Assembly (NCBI RefSeq): GCF_018991925.1 | Contig: NW_024748849.1 | Location: forward strand, 756,501-820,500 | Reading direction: 5' to 3' | Source: Homarus americanus | Taxonomy: Eukaryota > Arthropoda > Malacostraca > Decapoda > Nephropidae | Length of the DNA stretch: 64,000 bases | Shown here: piece by piece, positions 32,796 to 46,100 of the stretch | Position numbering within the stretch: position 1 is the stretch's first letter | Layout: the number at the start of each line of letters is the position of its first letter | Program-made: the position numbers and the translations under genes | The notes under the pieces: generated by a model | Told to the model about the DNA's origin: nothing | Seen by the model: only the letters and a program-made list of their open reading frames with translations | Databases searched by the model: none

Positions 32796-35700
32796 GGAAG
32801 TTAATGTCTATATTGTGTGTGTGTTAAGAGTAGTGACCTTCATAGAAACTGCCAAATTATAGGATACTGTAATGTACTGTATTACCTTCTCTGTCGGTGA
32901 CTTATATGTTGTAGTATATTTAGGGTTAGTAGTAAGGAAATTAAATTTTAATTTTATTATTTTGGATTTTAGAAAAATTAGTCATCAGTAACCAGTATTT
33001 TGTGAAATTTAATTATTTTGAATTGGATCTTCTATATATATTTCAAGTAATGGTTTAATGTTAATTCATTATGGCTTACAGCTGGTCACTGGTTGAGATA
33101 TTTAGGGAAGATGCCACACGTGGACCCGTCAGCTCCCAGATAGAATGGGGTGTTAGAAATATAGATGGATATAAGATTATTACAAATTTGGGAATTAGAG
33201 TTATGATGGCATTTCAGCGAGCTTTTGTAAGAAGATAACAATCATAGGTGAATATAAGGTGTTAGATATGTAGATGTGAAAGTTGCAGTGATTTTGAAAA
33301 GTGGAATTGCTTTTTCAGAGTACTTTTATAAAGTGATGATAATGATGAATTAAAACTTATGGGGAAGTTAAGGGAGTAGTGAGAGAGTCATTGTACTGTA
33401 GTCATTGTAATAAGACTTATCCCCACGGGTCGCCTTTAGAATGTGTGATAACATTTTAATACTCTTTTTAATATGCATAATAGGCTAGTTTTTTATGATA
33501 ATACAGGAAGTTGCTTCTTCACTTAGTTGTTATTTAGAGAAAACTTTATTTATTTACTTTCATTTAGTATTTTATTGTAGTTTATTAATGTAGCAATTTG
33601 TTAGATCATTGCATGCTTTTCTTTTTGGTTAAAGGAAGTAACAGAATATGAATCTCATATCACTCTAGATTATTTAAGATTTTACTAATTAGTGGTAAGA
33701 TTTATATATACAGTACAATAGTAATTAGTATACTTTAGTGCATATAATGTAATTTTTGCTTCAGTTCACAAGGTTGTATAAGAAAACTACAGTGTACACC
33801 AATACAGTAGTCTATTTATTTGTGTATTAATTTATTATATTTGTTACGTTTTTGTTTGTCTGAAGTCAGTCAGAGTCTTATTAGTTTTATTTTTAACATC
33901 AGGGTCTCAACACAACACCTTCACGTGTTAGTATACTGTACCTATTAGAACTTAATACAACCCATGGGTGATATATATATCTACTATATATATATATATA
34001 TTTAATTTTTTTTTTCCCCTGGTAGATCGTGGTCATGTACAGATGGGGAAATTTCAGAGTGCTACACCAACCCACGAATTCAAACCATACAAATGGGATA
34101 CCAATGAGCTCGAAGCACCTGATAAAGTTCCATTATTCGGGTAACATTGTGTAAGGGGGATGGGAGGTGGATGGCTAGGGGTTAGAGTCACTGAGTTTTG
34201 TGCAGGAGGAAGTTGCTCACAATTCTTTCTCACGAAGCTAGTTGTCCCTCCTGTGAGAGGTCTGAGCTCATAATAAGATTTAATACTTATGTGATCCTGA
34301 CAATACCTTGGCTGCAATGTGATTGGCTGCTGACATTGTTAACGTGATGTCACCACTGCGTGGAAAGCTTTAATATTTTACATTATGTTCTTCTTTCCTC
34401 CCTTACTTATATATACAGTATTTTCATGTATTTACAGAATATGTAAACACATATCTCTTGAGTCATAATATCCCCTTCTACCTATATCCATAATTAACCA
34501 GCAGAAATGATTAGCATGACAACTGTATGCTGCACACTCACAACCCTACCACCTCCTCCCACCCAACCCCCTACCCACTGTTATCAGATGATGGACTCTA
34601 CCAGGTGGTTTTTGATTCACTGGTCTCACACTGACCAAAGCACATTTGTGGGAGAGTGTAGCACTGGGAACTTTCCCCAGCTGTACAGGGTAGGTCAGTC
34701 ATTTATTCTGGAATGGCCAAGACTTTTAATTTGTCTCAAGGCTTTAAGAGAATCAGCCTTGTTGACTTGTTATTTAATTATTTACTTACAGTGAACAAGA
34801 TGATAGAACACCACATTGAATTATCACAATACACATATATGTTTCTTAATTATAGGGAATAGTATGGTGTGGTGCCCTTCTCTCTCACTCTTTCTCTTAT
34901 ATTATTTCTTAAACATTTTTATTTTCATTCATTATTTTAAGTTTACAATGAGAATATATTTTCATATTTTGAATAAATATAATGTGGACAAAGTTCTCAC
35001 GTGGTGGTTATGGATCTCGCCCTTGTTGCCTAATTAGGCCTTTAATTTAAGTGTATCATGTACTGGTGTATCATACACTCTTACTGGTGGTGTAACATAC
35101 ATTATACTGGTGGTGTATCATACATCATACTGGTGGTGTATCATACATCATACTGGTGGTGTATCATACATTATACTGGTGGTGTATCATACATGCTTAC
35201 TGGTGGTATATCATACATCATACTGGTGGTATATCATACACTGGTAACTTAATCTCATCAGACAGTTTTAATAGATGAAGTATGTCTTAACTCCAGGCTC
35301 ATAATATATGCCAGTCTTCCTTACAAATTTTGATGAGTGAAACCTTTGGAGGACTTACTTGTGCTGTATCTCAACATACAGTAACAAATAACAAGAATGC
35401 TCAGTTGCTCATGTTGTGGGGTAAAATTTCATACCTGAACTTTTTACTGTCAGTTATCATTTGATAACTTATTGACTTGGCAGTATGAATCTCGTCATAA
35501 GTTATCGGTCACAGATGTTTGTGACATTTGTAACAATTATGTAGGTTGTCTAATTTTCGAAAACCAAAGTTTTTGTTTTATAAAAGTTTGTCTTCTTTTT
35601 TGGGGGGGGGAGGGGGGAGGAGGTTATATTATAAATCATGAGGACATCCATTATAAAGAAACCATCTCTTGACAACCATTATGCATTCATTAATAATCCA

Positions 35701-36040
35701 TTGATCAGTACAGTAACCCAACCGAGACAATATTGTCACATAGACTTTCTTAATTCTAAATATAGATCCATTTGTAAATAAAGATTTTTTCAATATATGA
35801 AAGATTTTATCACTATATATTTATGCTGTCACTTTGTAGTTGACAGTCGGGAAAACTAATATTTGTAATGATGTTTTCTGAGGTAGTTGTTCCATCAGGT
35901 ACGTTTCTCCCTTTGTAACCATAACAGTATGGCCACTTGGGTTGCCATAATGGTTTACCCTCTTACATTTGAGTATGGTCAGCCTTAAGGTTTTTAGATG
36001 GGACTTTGTTGAAGTTGTAGAAGTTGCGACCATCTTTTAT
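32796..36040. other. ENT4 3' region and intergenic sequence, no gene recognised
   Basis: Probable ENT4 3' UTR followed by AT-rich sequence with an AT microsatellite (33968-34006). Open frames at 34054-34317 (minus) and 34507-34794 show no domain. See the separate minisatellite entry at 35055. Confidence 0.45.
35055..35245 (+). repeat. About 23-bp minisatellite
   Basis: Seven to eight units of GTGTATCATACATCATACTG followed by GTG. Confidence 0.95.
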
Positions 36041-36046
36041 CCATAG

Positions 36047-36130
36047 TTGTGGTGGGGTTACCAGAGCTCAGCTGATAAAACTCTGGCCTCCCTGCATGTA
36101 AGACCCCAGTTCATACCGAGAATGGTCCCA
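36047..36130 (+). repeat. tRNA-derived SINE-like sequence
   Basis: GAGCTCAGCTGATAAAAC resembles an A box and CAGTTCATACCGA a B box about 35 bases on. No intact tRNA fold was made out, so it is read as a SINE head and not a tRNA gene. Confidence 0.45.
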
Positions 36131-36337
36131 GATGTACAATTTGATCAACCTTAAATCTCACTACCAGACTCCAGTCCCCTGTGTAGTCAACAAAGCCTCC
36201 TTGTTTCTTATTGATGAAACCTGACTTGTCTGATACTTAATATTAATACAGTACTGATTATTTATTATTAACATACAAAAAGGTATAAATATATTGTTTT
36301 TATATGTGAATAAGAATTATAGTAAATAATATAAATA

Positions 36338-37048
36338 CGGTGGTCCCTCCATTAACGAGTGGTTCAATTTACGAAATTTCGGTTAACGAATTAGCTCCCA
36401 TGAGGATTTTCAATTCTATTAACGAGTACAACTTACATTAACGACAGCCTTACGAGAAACACGCTTTGGTGCGCGCATCGGCTGATCAGCTAGTCCGCCA
36501 ATACAGTAATCGGTTCTATGTTTACATTTGTTTACAGTGGAGTAAATATCGAGAAAGTTGTGCTCTTGAATATTTTTGCATTTTTTATATTAAAGTTATT
36601 GGTCATTCTGAAATTTAGTAAACATAATGATAATATACAGTGCAGAAATTATTAAGAAATATGAAGAAGGCATTAGAACCAATGCACGCTGTAAAGAATA
36701 TGGCATGTCATCATCGACTGCCTCTACAATCAGCTGTTTGCTATGTAAACAAAGCCGCCGGGGATACGACATATACACCTCAAAGGAAGTTAAAATACAG
36801 TATTCTAGTGTTTTTATTTATTATTGTACAGTACACTGTACAGTACAGTACTGTATTTTGTTTATATTTAATGTTTTGTTAATTCTATTACCGGTATACA
36901 GTACAGTACTTTTTATGTACTTTTTCTGTGAGTTGGAACCAATTACCCAATATCCCATTTAAATACAGCAATAGATTCAGTTAACGATATTTTCAGTTAA
37001 CGACTGACTCTTTGGAACCAATTGTGCTCGTTAATAGAGGGACCACTG
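36338..37048 (+). mobile_element. 711-bp Tigger-like element with helix-turn-helix relic
   Basis: TA-flanked (36336-36337, 37049-37050). Left CGGTGGTCCCTCCATTAACG; reverse complement of the right CAGTGGTCCCTCTATTAACG. The frame at 36627 reads EIIKKYEEGIRTNARCKEYG and MSSSTASTI, the N-terminal CENP-B-like helix-turn-helix of Tigger transposase. The catalytic part is deleted. Confidence 0.92.
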
Positions 37049-37050
37049 TA

Positions 37051-39998
37051 TCGTAAAGTATCCCAGAAATTAGGTTTCATCACTTGTAAATGTGTCCTTT
37101 ATCTTCTTGGGTGTTTGGTGTTCAACACTAGGTTGTAAACATTACTGTGAACATACAGTACACATCTTAAAGGCTCAAGATGATAAATGGCATCAAACAA
37201 GGACCTGTAAGTTCACTGAGATTGTGTCCTGTGAGGTGTGCACACTTTACTGTCCTGTCATGATGAAGCTCATGACCAAGCTTATCTTTGGGCTGACCAA
37301 GCTAACCCTTCTTGCCTTTGGGCTGTCACATTATATAACTTATTAACGACCTAAAGTATTCATACTATTGGTGTGAATTGGTTGTAAATGGGGAATATAA
37401 AATAGGGAACAGCTAGCCAGGAAAACATAGACAACAAGCACTCTCGTAGCTTTGTAATTTTGTAAAAAAAAAATGCATAAACAGAAATTGACTTAGTTTT
37501 CTGAACTATAGAATAATTATAGCCAACCTTAATGTTGATGCAGGGAATGGCTAAGTGAAAATAGATGGATATTATATATATGACACATAGATTACTTAAT
37601 TCTGTGATTTTAGTAATGATATACCGGTACTCTATATTAATTTTTTGGAAAAGTTAATAAGATTTGTATAAAATAATTGATTTTTACTGTGGAAGTAAAC
37701 TTTACAATAAACTGATTATAAGGAGATATCAGGTCTTGAACCAGACAGATTTAACGACCCCGTTGGTGTGACTTTGAAATTTTAAGTTTCTCTCGTGTAG
37801 TGACACTATATCCAACGGCTTTAATTTTCCACATCTAGTCATAATTATAATTGTGTTTTGTATGTGTTGCACTGTTAGTATGCTTGAGTCATAGTGAATA
37901 TATTTAAGATTCTCAATTACAGAACCTCTGGTTATACTTTACACATGGCACCCTCGCTTGAAAGATGGCAGGACACTGCTTCATTAGTTAGATAATTAAG
38001 CATTGATTGTGTGTTTATATGTGCCAGATATTAGGGAGGAGTGGAAACATACAGTGCCTCTTTCTCTTATTCTTTTACTGTACTTGTGTGGTGCCAGACA
38101 CCCTTTATTTTATTAGTTAAAACTTAATTACTTGTATGTTTCTGCTGTATAACTTAATATTGTTTGAAATATTTTTTATAAACAGGTAGAGTACAGTATT
38201 ATGTTGGTGTGCCACAGCAGCAGCTGTCTGTACACAGCAGCTCCACTTGTCACTCCTTTAAACACAAAATGCTCATATAGTTTATATATCATTTTGTTTG
38301 TGTTCATACCCACCTTTTTCACTACATGTTTTTATTGAACACATTAATGATGATATAATAATGTAGTTTTTAAGGTTATTTACACTCAATAGTGGTTTTT
38401 AGTACAAAAGAACAGTTGTAAAGGATTAACCATTATAAAGCACATGTTTCTTACAGAAGTTGTGGTCTTAGTAGGTTTTCTTACCTCTAATCTCCCTTAT
38501 AGAGTCGATCCTCATCCTTTTTACACATATTTTCCAACTGTTAGGTTCTTTTTTCTCACTACAAGTGGAGTCTGCTTTAGTATTCATCCATTATTCAAAA
38601 TTCTCACCAAAATACTGTATGTATGGTATACAGTACTTGAAGCACTGCTGTTTGGTGTACAACATGTTCAATCAGATTTTGAACCTCGTTTTAAAAATTT
38701 TTAAAATAGGTTTCTCAGATTGTCAATTTAAGAAACCAGAGCAATGTCTAAAATAAGATTCTAACCGTGATCAGTAAAGCGTAATGTGCCTCATTGTTGA
38801 GTTAGTGACACTTGAAGGAAATGAAGATAGTATTCAGTTATCAAAGTGTTTGGGGGGTCAGTTTTCATTCACCACCTTCCTGTGGGTGTAGAAACAACAC
38901 ACAAAATGTAGATGATTTTTTATTTTATTTTTTATTTATGTAAAAATCAAGCTGGAGCTACACTTATTATTTTTTATTGTTAACCAATTCAATAACATAC
39001 AGACTTAATGGGTATCAATCTTTAAGTCTTCTTTTCAATACTTTATCTCAAGTGTGGCCTTATATACAGCACTATGACTTTACAGGAATCTATCTGTATT
39101 AATTGATGTTGTTTCTTTCATTCAAAGGAAGGTCAAGTTTGGTGTAATATTTAAAAAAAACAGATTTTAGACTATCAAGGATCCACACATTAATTTTTGC
39201 ACATTCACGAACAATAGTCCATTCACGCTCATGTTTGAAACTAATCTAAACCCATATGAGACACCATCTTGCCATCTGTTTTGTAGACACAGTTCAGGGA
39301 ATCATTCCAACAGTTTGGAGTCTTGGTGTTCAGAAGGACTTTTGTTCACGACTGTACAGTACCTTCACTGGAGATAAGATGAAAACATTTATGTATGATT
39401 AAATCACAGTGCAATTTTGATAACATTTTTGACTGCCATCTTTGTGCCATAAGTACACTGGTTAGGTACATTTTCACATCTCCAGTTCAAGGGAAAATTT
39501 GGCACGGAAACTTACAAGAATCCAACTCCAGTACAATAAGGTATCTCCATGTCTTAAGGATAGTTTTCTTAAGTTATTCTGATATGAGTTTTGGTAGTTT
39601 AACACTATTATGTATAACATTCATGTGACTGTTCCTCTTACTCTTAATTGTCAGTAAACATGTTTAGGACAAAGGTATTAAAGACAAAGATATTATAATA
39701 TAAGATGATTGCTGCCTTGCAATCATTGTTGAGTACACTAGATTAGACGTAAGAAATAAAACTATTTGAGAATTCTCTATTGCCTTTGACTATCACTACA
39801 GTAATATACTGATGTTAGGTCTTAATTTAAAAACCAATTTTATCACAAGGCGCTGTAGATTCTGAGCATCATTTCTCTACTGTTAATATTGGACCTTCAA
39901 CAGATGGAAAATATAGAATATGAAGACCATTAAGGTAAGTGGTAACACTGCTGTGCTACTGTCTTTCAAATGATGTCATCCAGAAACAAAACCATATA
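37051..39998. other. Intergenic AT-rich stretch, nothing recognised
   Basis: Open frames at 37092-37346, 38444-38704 and 39395-39628 have no recognisable domain and no codon pattern unlike background. Confidence 0.45.
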
Positions 39999-40180
39999 CA
40001 GGTATCACTCGTGATACAAATATTCAAGATACGAACATCTGCTTAAGCTAATTTCGTAAATTACCACCTCTTTTATGTGTTACGAAATCTTTCCCCGTTT
40101 ATAAGAATTTGGGTCAGCTGGGGCGGCCATTTAATGGAATTGAAAAATTCGCACATCTTGTGCTGATCTGCATGTTTTTG
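39999..40180 (+). repeat. Left end of a Tigger-like element, truncated
   Basis: After TA: CAGGTATCACTCGTGATACAA, then AAGATACGAACATCTGC. No matching right end before the RTE fragment starts. Confidence 0.55.
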
Positions 40181-40204
40181 TGTTTCACATGCTTTATTTT
40201 TAAG

Positions 40205-41930
40205 CCAGTCATTCTTTAGAATGCGAAGTTCCCACTGGGCTGCCGCTTTCTTTTTACGGAAGATATCAGCTTTGGTCCGAGATTGAGGGTTGTTCTGTCA
40301 GTCAGCAAAAGCAGCACGTTTATCACCGATGAGTAGTTTGATTGCCGGGTCATTTTCATCAAACCAGTCCTGGTGTATTCTTTTGATCTGGCCAAGGGTC
40401 TCTCTGTAAGTATTTTGTCATAACAGTGTTGAGAGTATCCCATTCGGCACTGGGATTCGCATTGTTTGCTGTTGGGTTATTTATAAGCCCATGTTCGAGC
40501 TGCTTTCTGAAAGCATGTGCTACTGCTGGGTTCTCCAGACGCTTAGTATTAAAACCTCTTCTGGAGGCTTGCTGCCTTCTCCGTTTTGGGGCGACGTGAA
40601 GTGAGAGCTTGGCTCTGACAAGTAGATAATCAGTGCCACAGTGGTTTGAGCCACGCATGGCACGGGTGATGAGGACATCTCGGCGATCTTTTTCTCTGAC
40701 AATGATGTAGTCAATGAGATGCCAGTGTTTGGATCGTGGGTGTTGCCACGAACCCTTGAACTTGTCGGCCTGCCGAAACAAGGTATTGGTGATAGTGAGG
40801 CTGTGTACAGTACACATGCTGAGGAGGAGTAGGCCATTGGCTTTACACTTGCTTAGTCCATTTCTCTCTGCCAACTCTGGCATTGAAGTCACCAAGGAAC
40901 ACAGCCTTGTCTTCACTGGGGATAGAGGTTAGCATTCTGTCAAGGTCGGCATAAAAGGCCTCCTTGATGTCATCCTCTGCATCCAGTGTTGGGGTGTATG
41001 CACTGATGAAAAGCATGATGTGAGTGATTCAGTGGGACTCGAAGCGTCATGAGGTGCTCGTTGATCCCAATAGGCATTTCAGTTAGCCTGTGTAGGGTGC
41101 TTTGGCGGATGGCAAAGCCAACTCCGTAAATGCGGTTTCTCTCTGCAGAAGGCTTACCCTTCCAGAAGAAGACATTGATGATGATGGTGAGAGGTATGAT
41201 GAACTGGATGATGGGTGTATGTGAGTTGATTTATGTGGTAAGGCAGGAGCACAGGCTGCAACCACACATCTTGGCTCTCCCTCTTCCTGATCCAGTGGTA
41301 CAAGTGTTGCACAACTGGGAAGAGGGAGAGTTGCAATGGACTGCCGATAGCCCAGTTTATTGGTTTTCGCCTAGTAGCCTGTCCATCAGGCATTGTCTTC
41401 GTCTGCCGGTGTAGTCATTGGGTTTCCACGGTGGTCACCTCTTCCGCCTATACCGCCGATGGGGGTCCTGTTGGAGCTCTGCAAGCATGTCTGCCTGATG
41501 CGGGGCTCCACCGCAGATTTTTCGTTTGGGTTTTACTCCCATAGCCTTATACCTGCCAGGGTTAATTTGCAAGGCAGTGGGGCAATGGCTGGTAGGCGCC
41601 AGAACGTGTCCACATGCCAGTGAGTCTATGCGCCGTCCCTCTGGGGCCCACTGCTACTCCGAGATCCTGTGCTGTTCTAGCCTGGGGCCACAAGGCACCC
41701 AATTACCGTGTGTTGCCACGAGGAGGCACACCAGGAGTCTTGATGGTGAGGAGGCTGTGTACTGGCAGGGGAAGACTTATGCAAGTTGCTTCCCTGTTCG
41801 CCACGAGGGCTAGCCAGCAGTGGTAGCTGAAAGCGAGAGGGAGCAAGCAGTGGTATATAGGCTAGTAGGCAGCTATCAAACAGGGAGGTACTACCGCCTG
41901 GGAAGATATTGGAAGCATTATGTGTTGTCT
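40205..41930 (-). mobile_element. RTE-type retroposon fragment: 5' region and endonuclease, no RT
   Basis: Minus strand. About 41000-40890 reads AYTPTLDAEDDIKEAFYADL and, one frame on, AVFLGDFNARVG (metal-binding block). 40830-40600 reads SLTITNTLFRQADKF, HPRSKHWHLIDYIIVREKD and GSNHCGTDYLLVRAKL, where the usual SDH-type catalytic motif appears as GTDY. This is the endonuclease seen in 'craniofacial development protein 2-like' RTE copies. GC-rich 41393-41900 upstream would be its 5' part. The reverse transcriptase is missing, although non-LTR elements normally lose their 5' end. Two or more frameshifts. Confidence 0.82.
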
Positions 41931-42089
41931 AATGGTAGACTGCTGCCATATGGCATCACAAAAATAATGACCAAGTCTCGGTAGCTGATCTGACTTTCTG
42001 CCTCATTTACTCACAATTGCTTCTCTTACTATTGGCAACACAACATGCTGTATATCGTTTCTCACTCTGATTTATTTTTTCGTTTGTGT

Positions 42090-42161
42090 ATTTATTTATG
42101 GTTATTATTAGTATTTTAATATTTTGGTTATAATTTTTCTATAATATTAATTATCGTTAAA

Positions 42162-42196
<35 letters not shown>

Positions 42197-42335
42197 TATT
42201 ATTATTAGTAGTAGTAGTAGTATGTATTAGGATATTTAATATTAAGGTATGTAATTAAATGGTGGCGAAGGTGTGGCTATTGGGGGAGACTGGAGGCCAA
42301 CTAGAAAAAAAAAAAAAGTAGTAGTAGTATTACTA
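42090..42335. repeat. ATT and GTA microsatellites
   Basis: ATT runs at 42163-42207, then GTAGTAGTAGTAG, and again poly-A with GTA units at 42306-42330. Confidence 0.9.
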
Positions 42336-42364
42336 TATTTTCGTGCCCCAGGTCCTGATGTGGT

Positions 42365-42475
42365 CAGTGACCTGTGCTCGGGTGGGCTAATCCCCGTATT
42401 GGCCAACAGTGCCTAACAGACCTGACCGGACGCCCAAGCGATCAGTGGTGAAGATAAAGGTAAAAGTAATTCAAT
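42365..42475 (+). repeat. CR1-type 3' tail repeat, plus orientation
   Basis: CGCCCAAGCGATCAGTGGTG, AAGATAAAGGTAAAAGTA: the inverse of the tails at 1584 and 8572. Confidence 0.65.
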
Positions 42476-42589
42476 TAATAAATTTAGTTTCTAAAAATTT
42501 ATTTACTCGTAAGCATAAAAGTCCATCTTTTTTGTGAAAGTTAAATAGTAAATTCGATGGTGAGATCAATGAAGCATTCAGACAAGACA

Positions 42590-42830
42590 GAAGTGTGCAG
42601 AATGAACTTGGTGGAGGTGTGGTTATATTAGTGAGGAAGTCTCTTTATTTCTCTTGTGGACAATGTAAATTTCTTGAATGTTCATTTGTATGATAAAGCG
42701 ATATGGTGCGAGATCATTATAAAGAGGAAAAATATACTAATTGGTGCTGTGTGTAGGGCTCCCATTACAAATGAAAAAACCCTTTTATTGAATTACCTAA
42801 TCAAGTTGTTTCCTATCACATTTTTTTTCA
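42590..42830 (+). mobile_element. CR1/Jockey-type endonuclease fragment
   Basis: GGGVVILVRKSLYFSCGQC, and in another frame WCEIIIKRKNILIGAVCRAP followed by ITNEKTLLLNYLIK. About 150 bp upstream of the COA4 start. Confidence 0.7.
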
Positions 42831-42983
42831 GTTTCCTGACATCAATTTCGGCCGCAGGTTAGTCCTGAGAAATTGCCTTATTATTATTATTAACTTAAAA
42901 TTAGTGAGTTATGGGACTTGTGTTATACTGAGGATCCTTGGTTATTCTTTACCCCCGCTGAGACGTCACGATAAGAACACAAG

Positions 42984-43100
42984 ATGAGTGAAGATCATCA
43001 CAGACGGTCCCGTGTTGTGGGTGACGACGACGATGACGAGGACCCTGTGGAGGCCATGATCTCCAAGACGGGGTGCTTAGAGAAACATTATGCTGTCCAG
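42984..43100 (+). CDS. COA4: COA4 exon 1
   Basis: 39 codons, MSEDHHRRSR to CLEKHYAVQ; donor CAG/GTAACT. Confidence 0.92.
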
Positions 43101-46100
43101 GTAACTATAGTACGCTACACCGAGATTACAGTAAAACTTGTAGTAGAATGCCACAGGTCTCATAGAGCTGGCTGCATCAGGTGCGGGTCCAGGATATTAT
43201 GAGGGAAGGTTCTGATATTGAGTGAACGGAGGGTAATGCTGGAGGAGATGGTTAGAGCCAGGAGTAATGTATGAGCGCGTTGTGACGACACCGAGTGTCA
43301 CCTCATTCAAGGCCTCACTGGTGCAGGTTCAGATATAACAACTTAAGGTCAGTTTATAGTATCACACCGGTCTTTAGTGCGATATTAAAAATACGTTTTT
43401 CTGATGTTACTTGATGAGTTTCGAACGAATTTGATATTTATTTCAGCCGGAAATTAATAGTTTTTGAGATACCCCCCCCTCCCTCCCTCCCCACTCTACC
43501 CATCAATCTTAACGACATTGTATTTTTTTTAGTAAATCGCATAAATAAAAAAACAACAAAACCATACCTGACCTAACTTAACTTAACTATTTTTCTGTTG
43601 AAACTGCAATTGACGTAAAATAATCTGTCACAATGTTGGCACAGCTCTTTCCACCTGTTCAGCCGTATCTGGTTATTCTGGTACTGAAAAATAAAATCTC
43701 CGCTCCCGACGCACCCACGCATTGTTCATTGGCTAAGACTAAAACATTGCGAAAAACATATTAATAACAGCGAGACAAAGACCGGTTCATGACTTAAATT
43801 TCACCGAATTTTATATTCATTTCCACCGGAAATCAAGTGTTTTTCAAATAAATTATATTACCAACCAACCAAGAAAACCTAACCTAACCAGGATTACACC
43901 TGTGAACGAATGTAATAATCTTGAAAAATTAATATCTCGGTTATCCTATTTTCCGGTGGATATTTGCAAGATAATAAACAAGAAAATGGAAATAAGTGCA
44001 CAAAACCTAACAGAACCTGACCTAACCAACCTAACCTTATCTAACTAATACATTTTCCCTCATCTACAAAGTCCTGCCTTCTTTGGAAGGATTCAGTGTC
44101 ATTGCTAGTGTTAAAGAGGTCATATAACATTAAATATATATTAGCCTTAAAAAAAGTAAAGGCCTTATTCATTCAAACCACAATGAAAAACATAAGAAAA
44201 AATTATTTTAGTAATGAAATTCCCACAAGGGCATAAAACAAATCTTTACCTATTGTATTTCCACGCTCACCTGGCCTGTAAGCCCCGCCCCTCTTCTATA
44301 AAAATAGCTGATTGGTTCATAGTAAATGTTCTTATAGCTGTCCATTTATTCAAACAAAATATGTTCACAATTAGTAAACAGACTTTACCTGTTATTATCT
44401 AAAATAATGTTAAATATCTGGACTATCAAAATGTAAATTATTTCAAGGCATTAGCACATCAAAGAGGATGTTAGAAAATTTTAAATATTTATCATAAAAG
44501 GTCAAAGGCAAAGATGAAATTCACTTTTGAATGAAGTCTTTTCATTACTTCTTTGTTTTGTACCAAACATGAAGCAAATAGAAACAGATTATACCAAACA
44601 TATAGCACAATAGGTAATGAACTACAGTTTGTATGGTTGGATATATCCCAAACCATTTATATAACTGATCAAACTCGATAAAAATACGTGCAGTCCGGGA
44701 AGGGGGTAAAACGCTCGGGAAGAGCCACTGGACTTGGCAGAAATTTTGATTGGACGTCAACTGTCAACAGATGTCATCACTGTAGTACTTAACCAACAAA
44801 AACATTTCTCACACCCACGAGCAGATTATTAAATACTTTATCCACTAACTTGGCATCTCCCCATCTTAAATGTTGCGTTGTGACAAGATTTAATTACTGT
44901 AATAATATGTGCTAAGAAGTGATGTAGAGGTTTAACATTTTCATCCTCTGTCATCAAGTCTCATGAAATTTGGTGCAAATGAACGAAAACCTCGGCCAAT
45001 GATGGACGAGGTTAGCCGGGATTCCTCAAACCTGGAACTTTCCAATAGCCGGAATTGAAGTTTTCTCACAAAATCAATCCCAAACCTGGAATTTTCCAGA
45101 AAATTTTGGCTTTGGGAACAAATTCCGAGGTTGGAAATCAAGAGAATTTTCTGAAAATCCTAAAAAATCTGAAAATATTCTCCAAATTTGCTTTCCAAAT
45201 TCTGATTATGAGATAATGCGCAGTATTTTAATTGGGTAGGGGATTAGTGGGTCTCATGACCTAAAGGTGTCTTCAATAAAGACGAAAGCTAAAGTATTTT
45301 GGGGGGGGAGACCTGACCTGACCTAACTCAGTGTCAGGTGGAGGTAGGGTGGGGGATTAGTGGTCTCATATGACTGACCTGATGGCATGTCAGGTAACCC
45401 TTTCTTGGCTGTGGTATTAGTGGGTCTCATGACCTGAAGATGTCTTGAGTAAAGACAAAACCTAAAGTATTTTCAGGGAGATTGTGATAAATATAAGTAT
45501 AAACGAGCAAAGTTGTATCCCTTCAACGTTACATTACATAACATTTTAAAATGTGGAGTGAAAAAGTAGAAAGGTGTGGGTGATTAGAGAGATGAAGTGG
45601 TAACATGCACCGGTGTTGCCAAGCGCTTCTCAACAGCTGATGTTTATCTCTCCTCCAGGCAGTCACACAACAAGACCCTCACTTATTTTGCTGTCTCAAT
45701 TCCCGTGTGTGTGCGGAGTCGCACACCAGCAGAGTTGAGAGTATGTCAGTGCGACGACAGTCATGTACAAAGTGAACGACAGGTGTTGTTGATTGATTGT
45801 CCGCTCTCTGCACATCGTCGTAATAATAATAATAATTAACGGTTTATTGAAAGAGCTTGGCAGCCAGAAGGCTGAAAATATACAGTTACATATTTGGGGA
45901 ATGGGTTTCGAATTACAAATAATATACAAGTAACATAAGTGATACAAATAAGATATATAATAACTAGATGGGGAAAAGCTCAAACTACAGTGCATTTCAA
46001 CATAGTGACAGTGCAAGAAGTAGTATTTACTGGGAGTGAATACACTGGTTTATTACAAGTTATTGATAATTTTTACAATGGTTGGGACTGGGCTGTTCTT

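Noticed and set aside
35058..35252. Frame with repeated YWW/SYIILVVYHT
   Set aside because: A minisatellite reading, no codon bias or domain.
36047..36130. Functional tRNA gene
   Set aside because: Only loose A and B boxes; no acceptor stem or anticodon arm could be paired.
37092..37346. 84-codon Cys-containing frame
   Set aside because: Cysteine spacing fits no known zinc or disulfide motif, and no splice context supports it.
45597..45839. 80-codon frame left of the CR1 element
   Set aside because: No recognisable domain; it ends in the ATT tail of the element.
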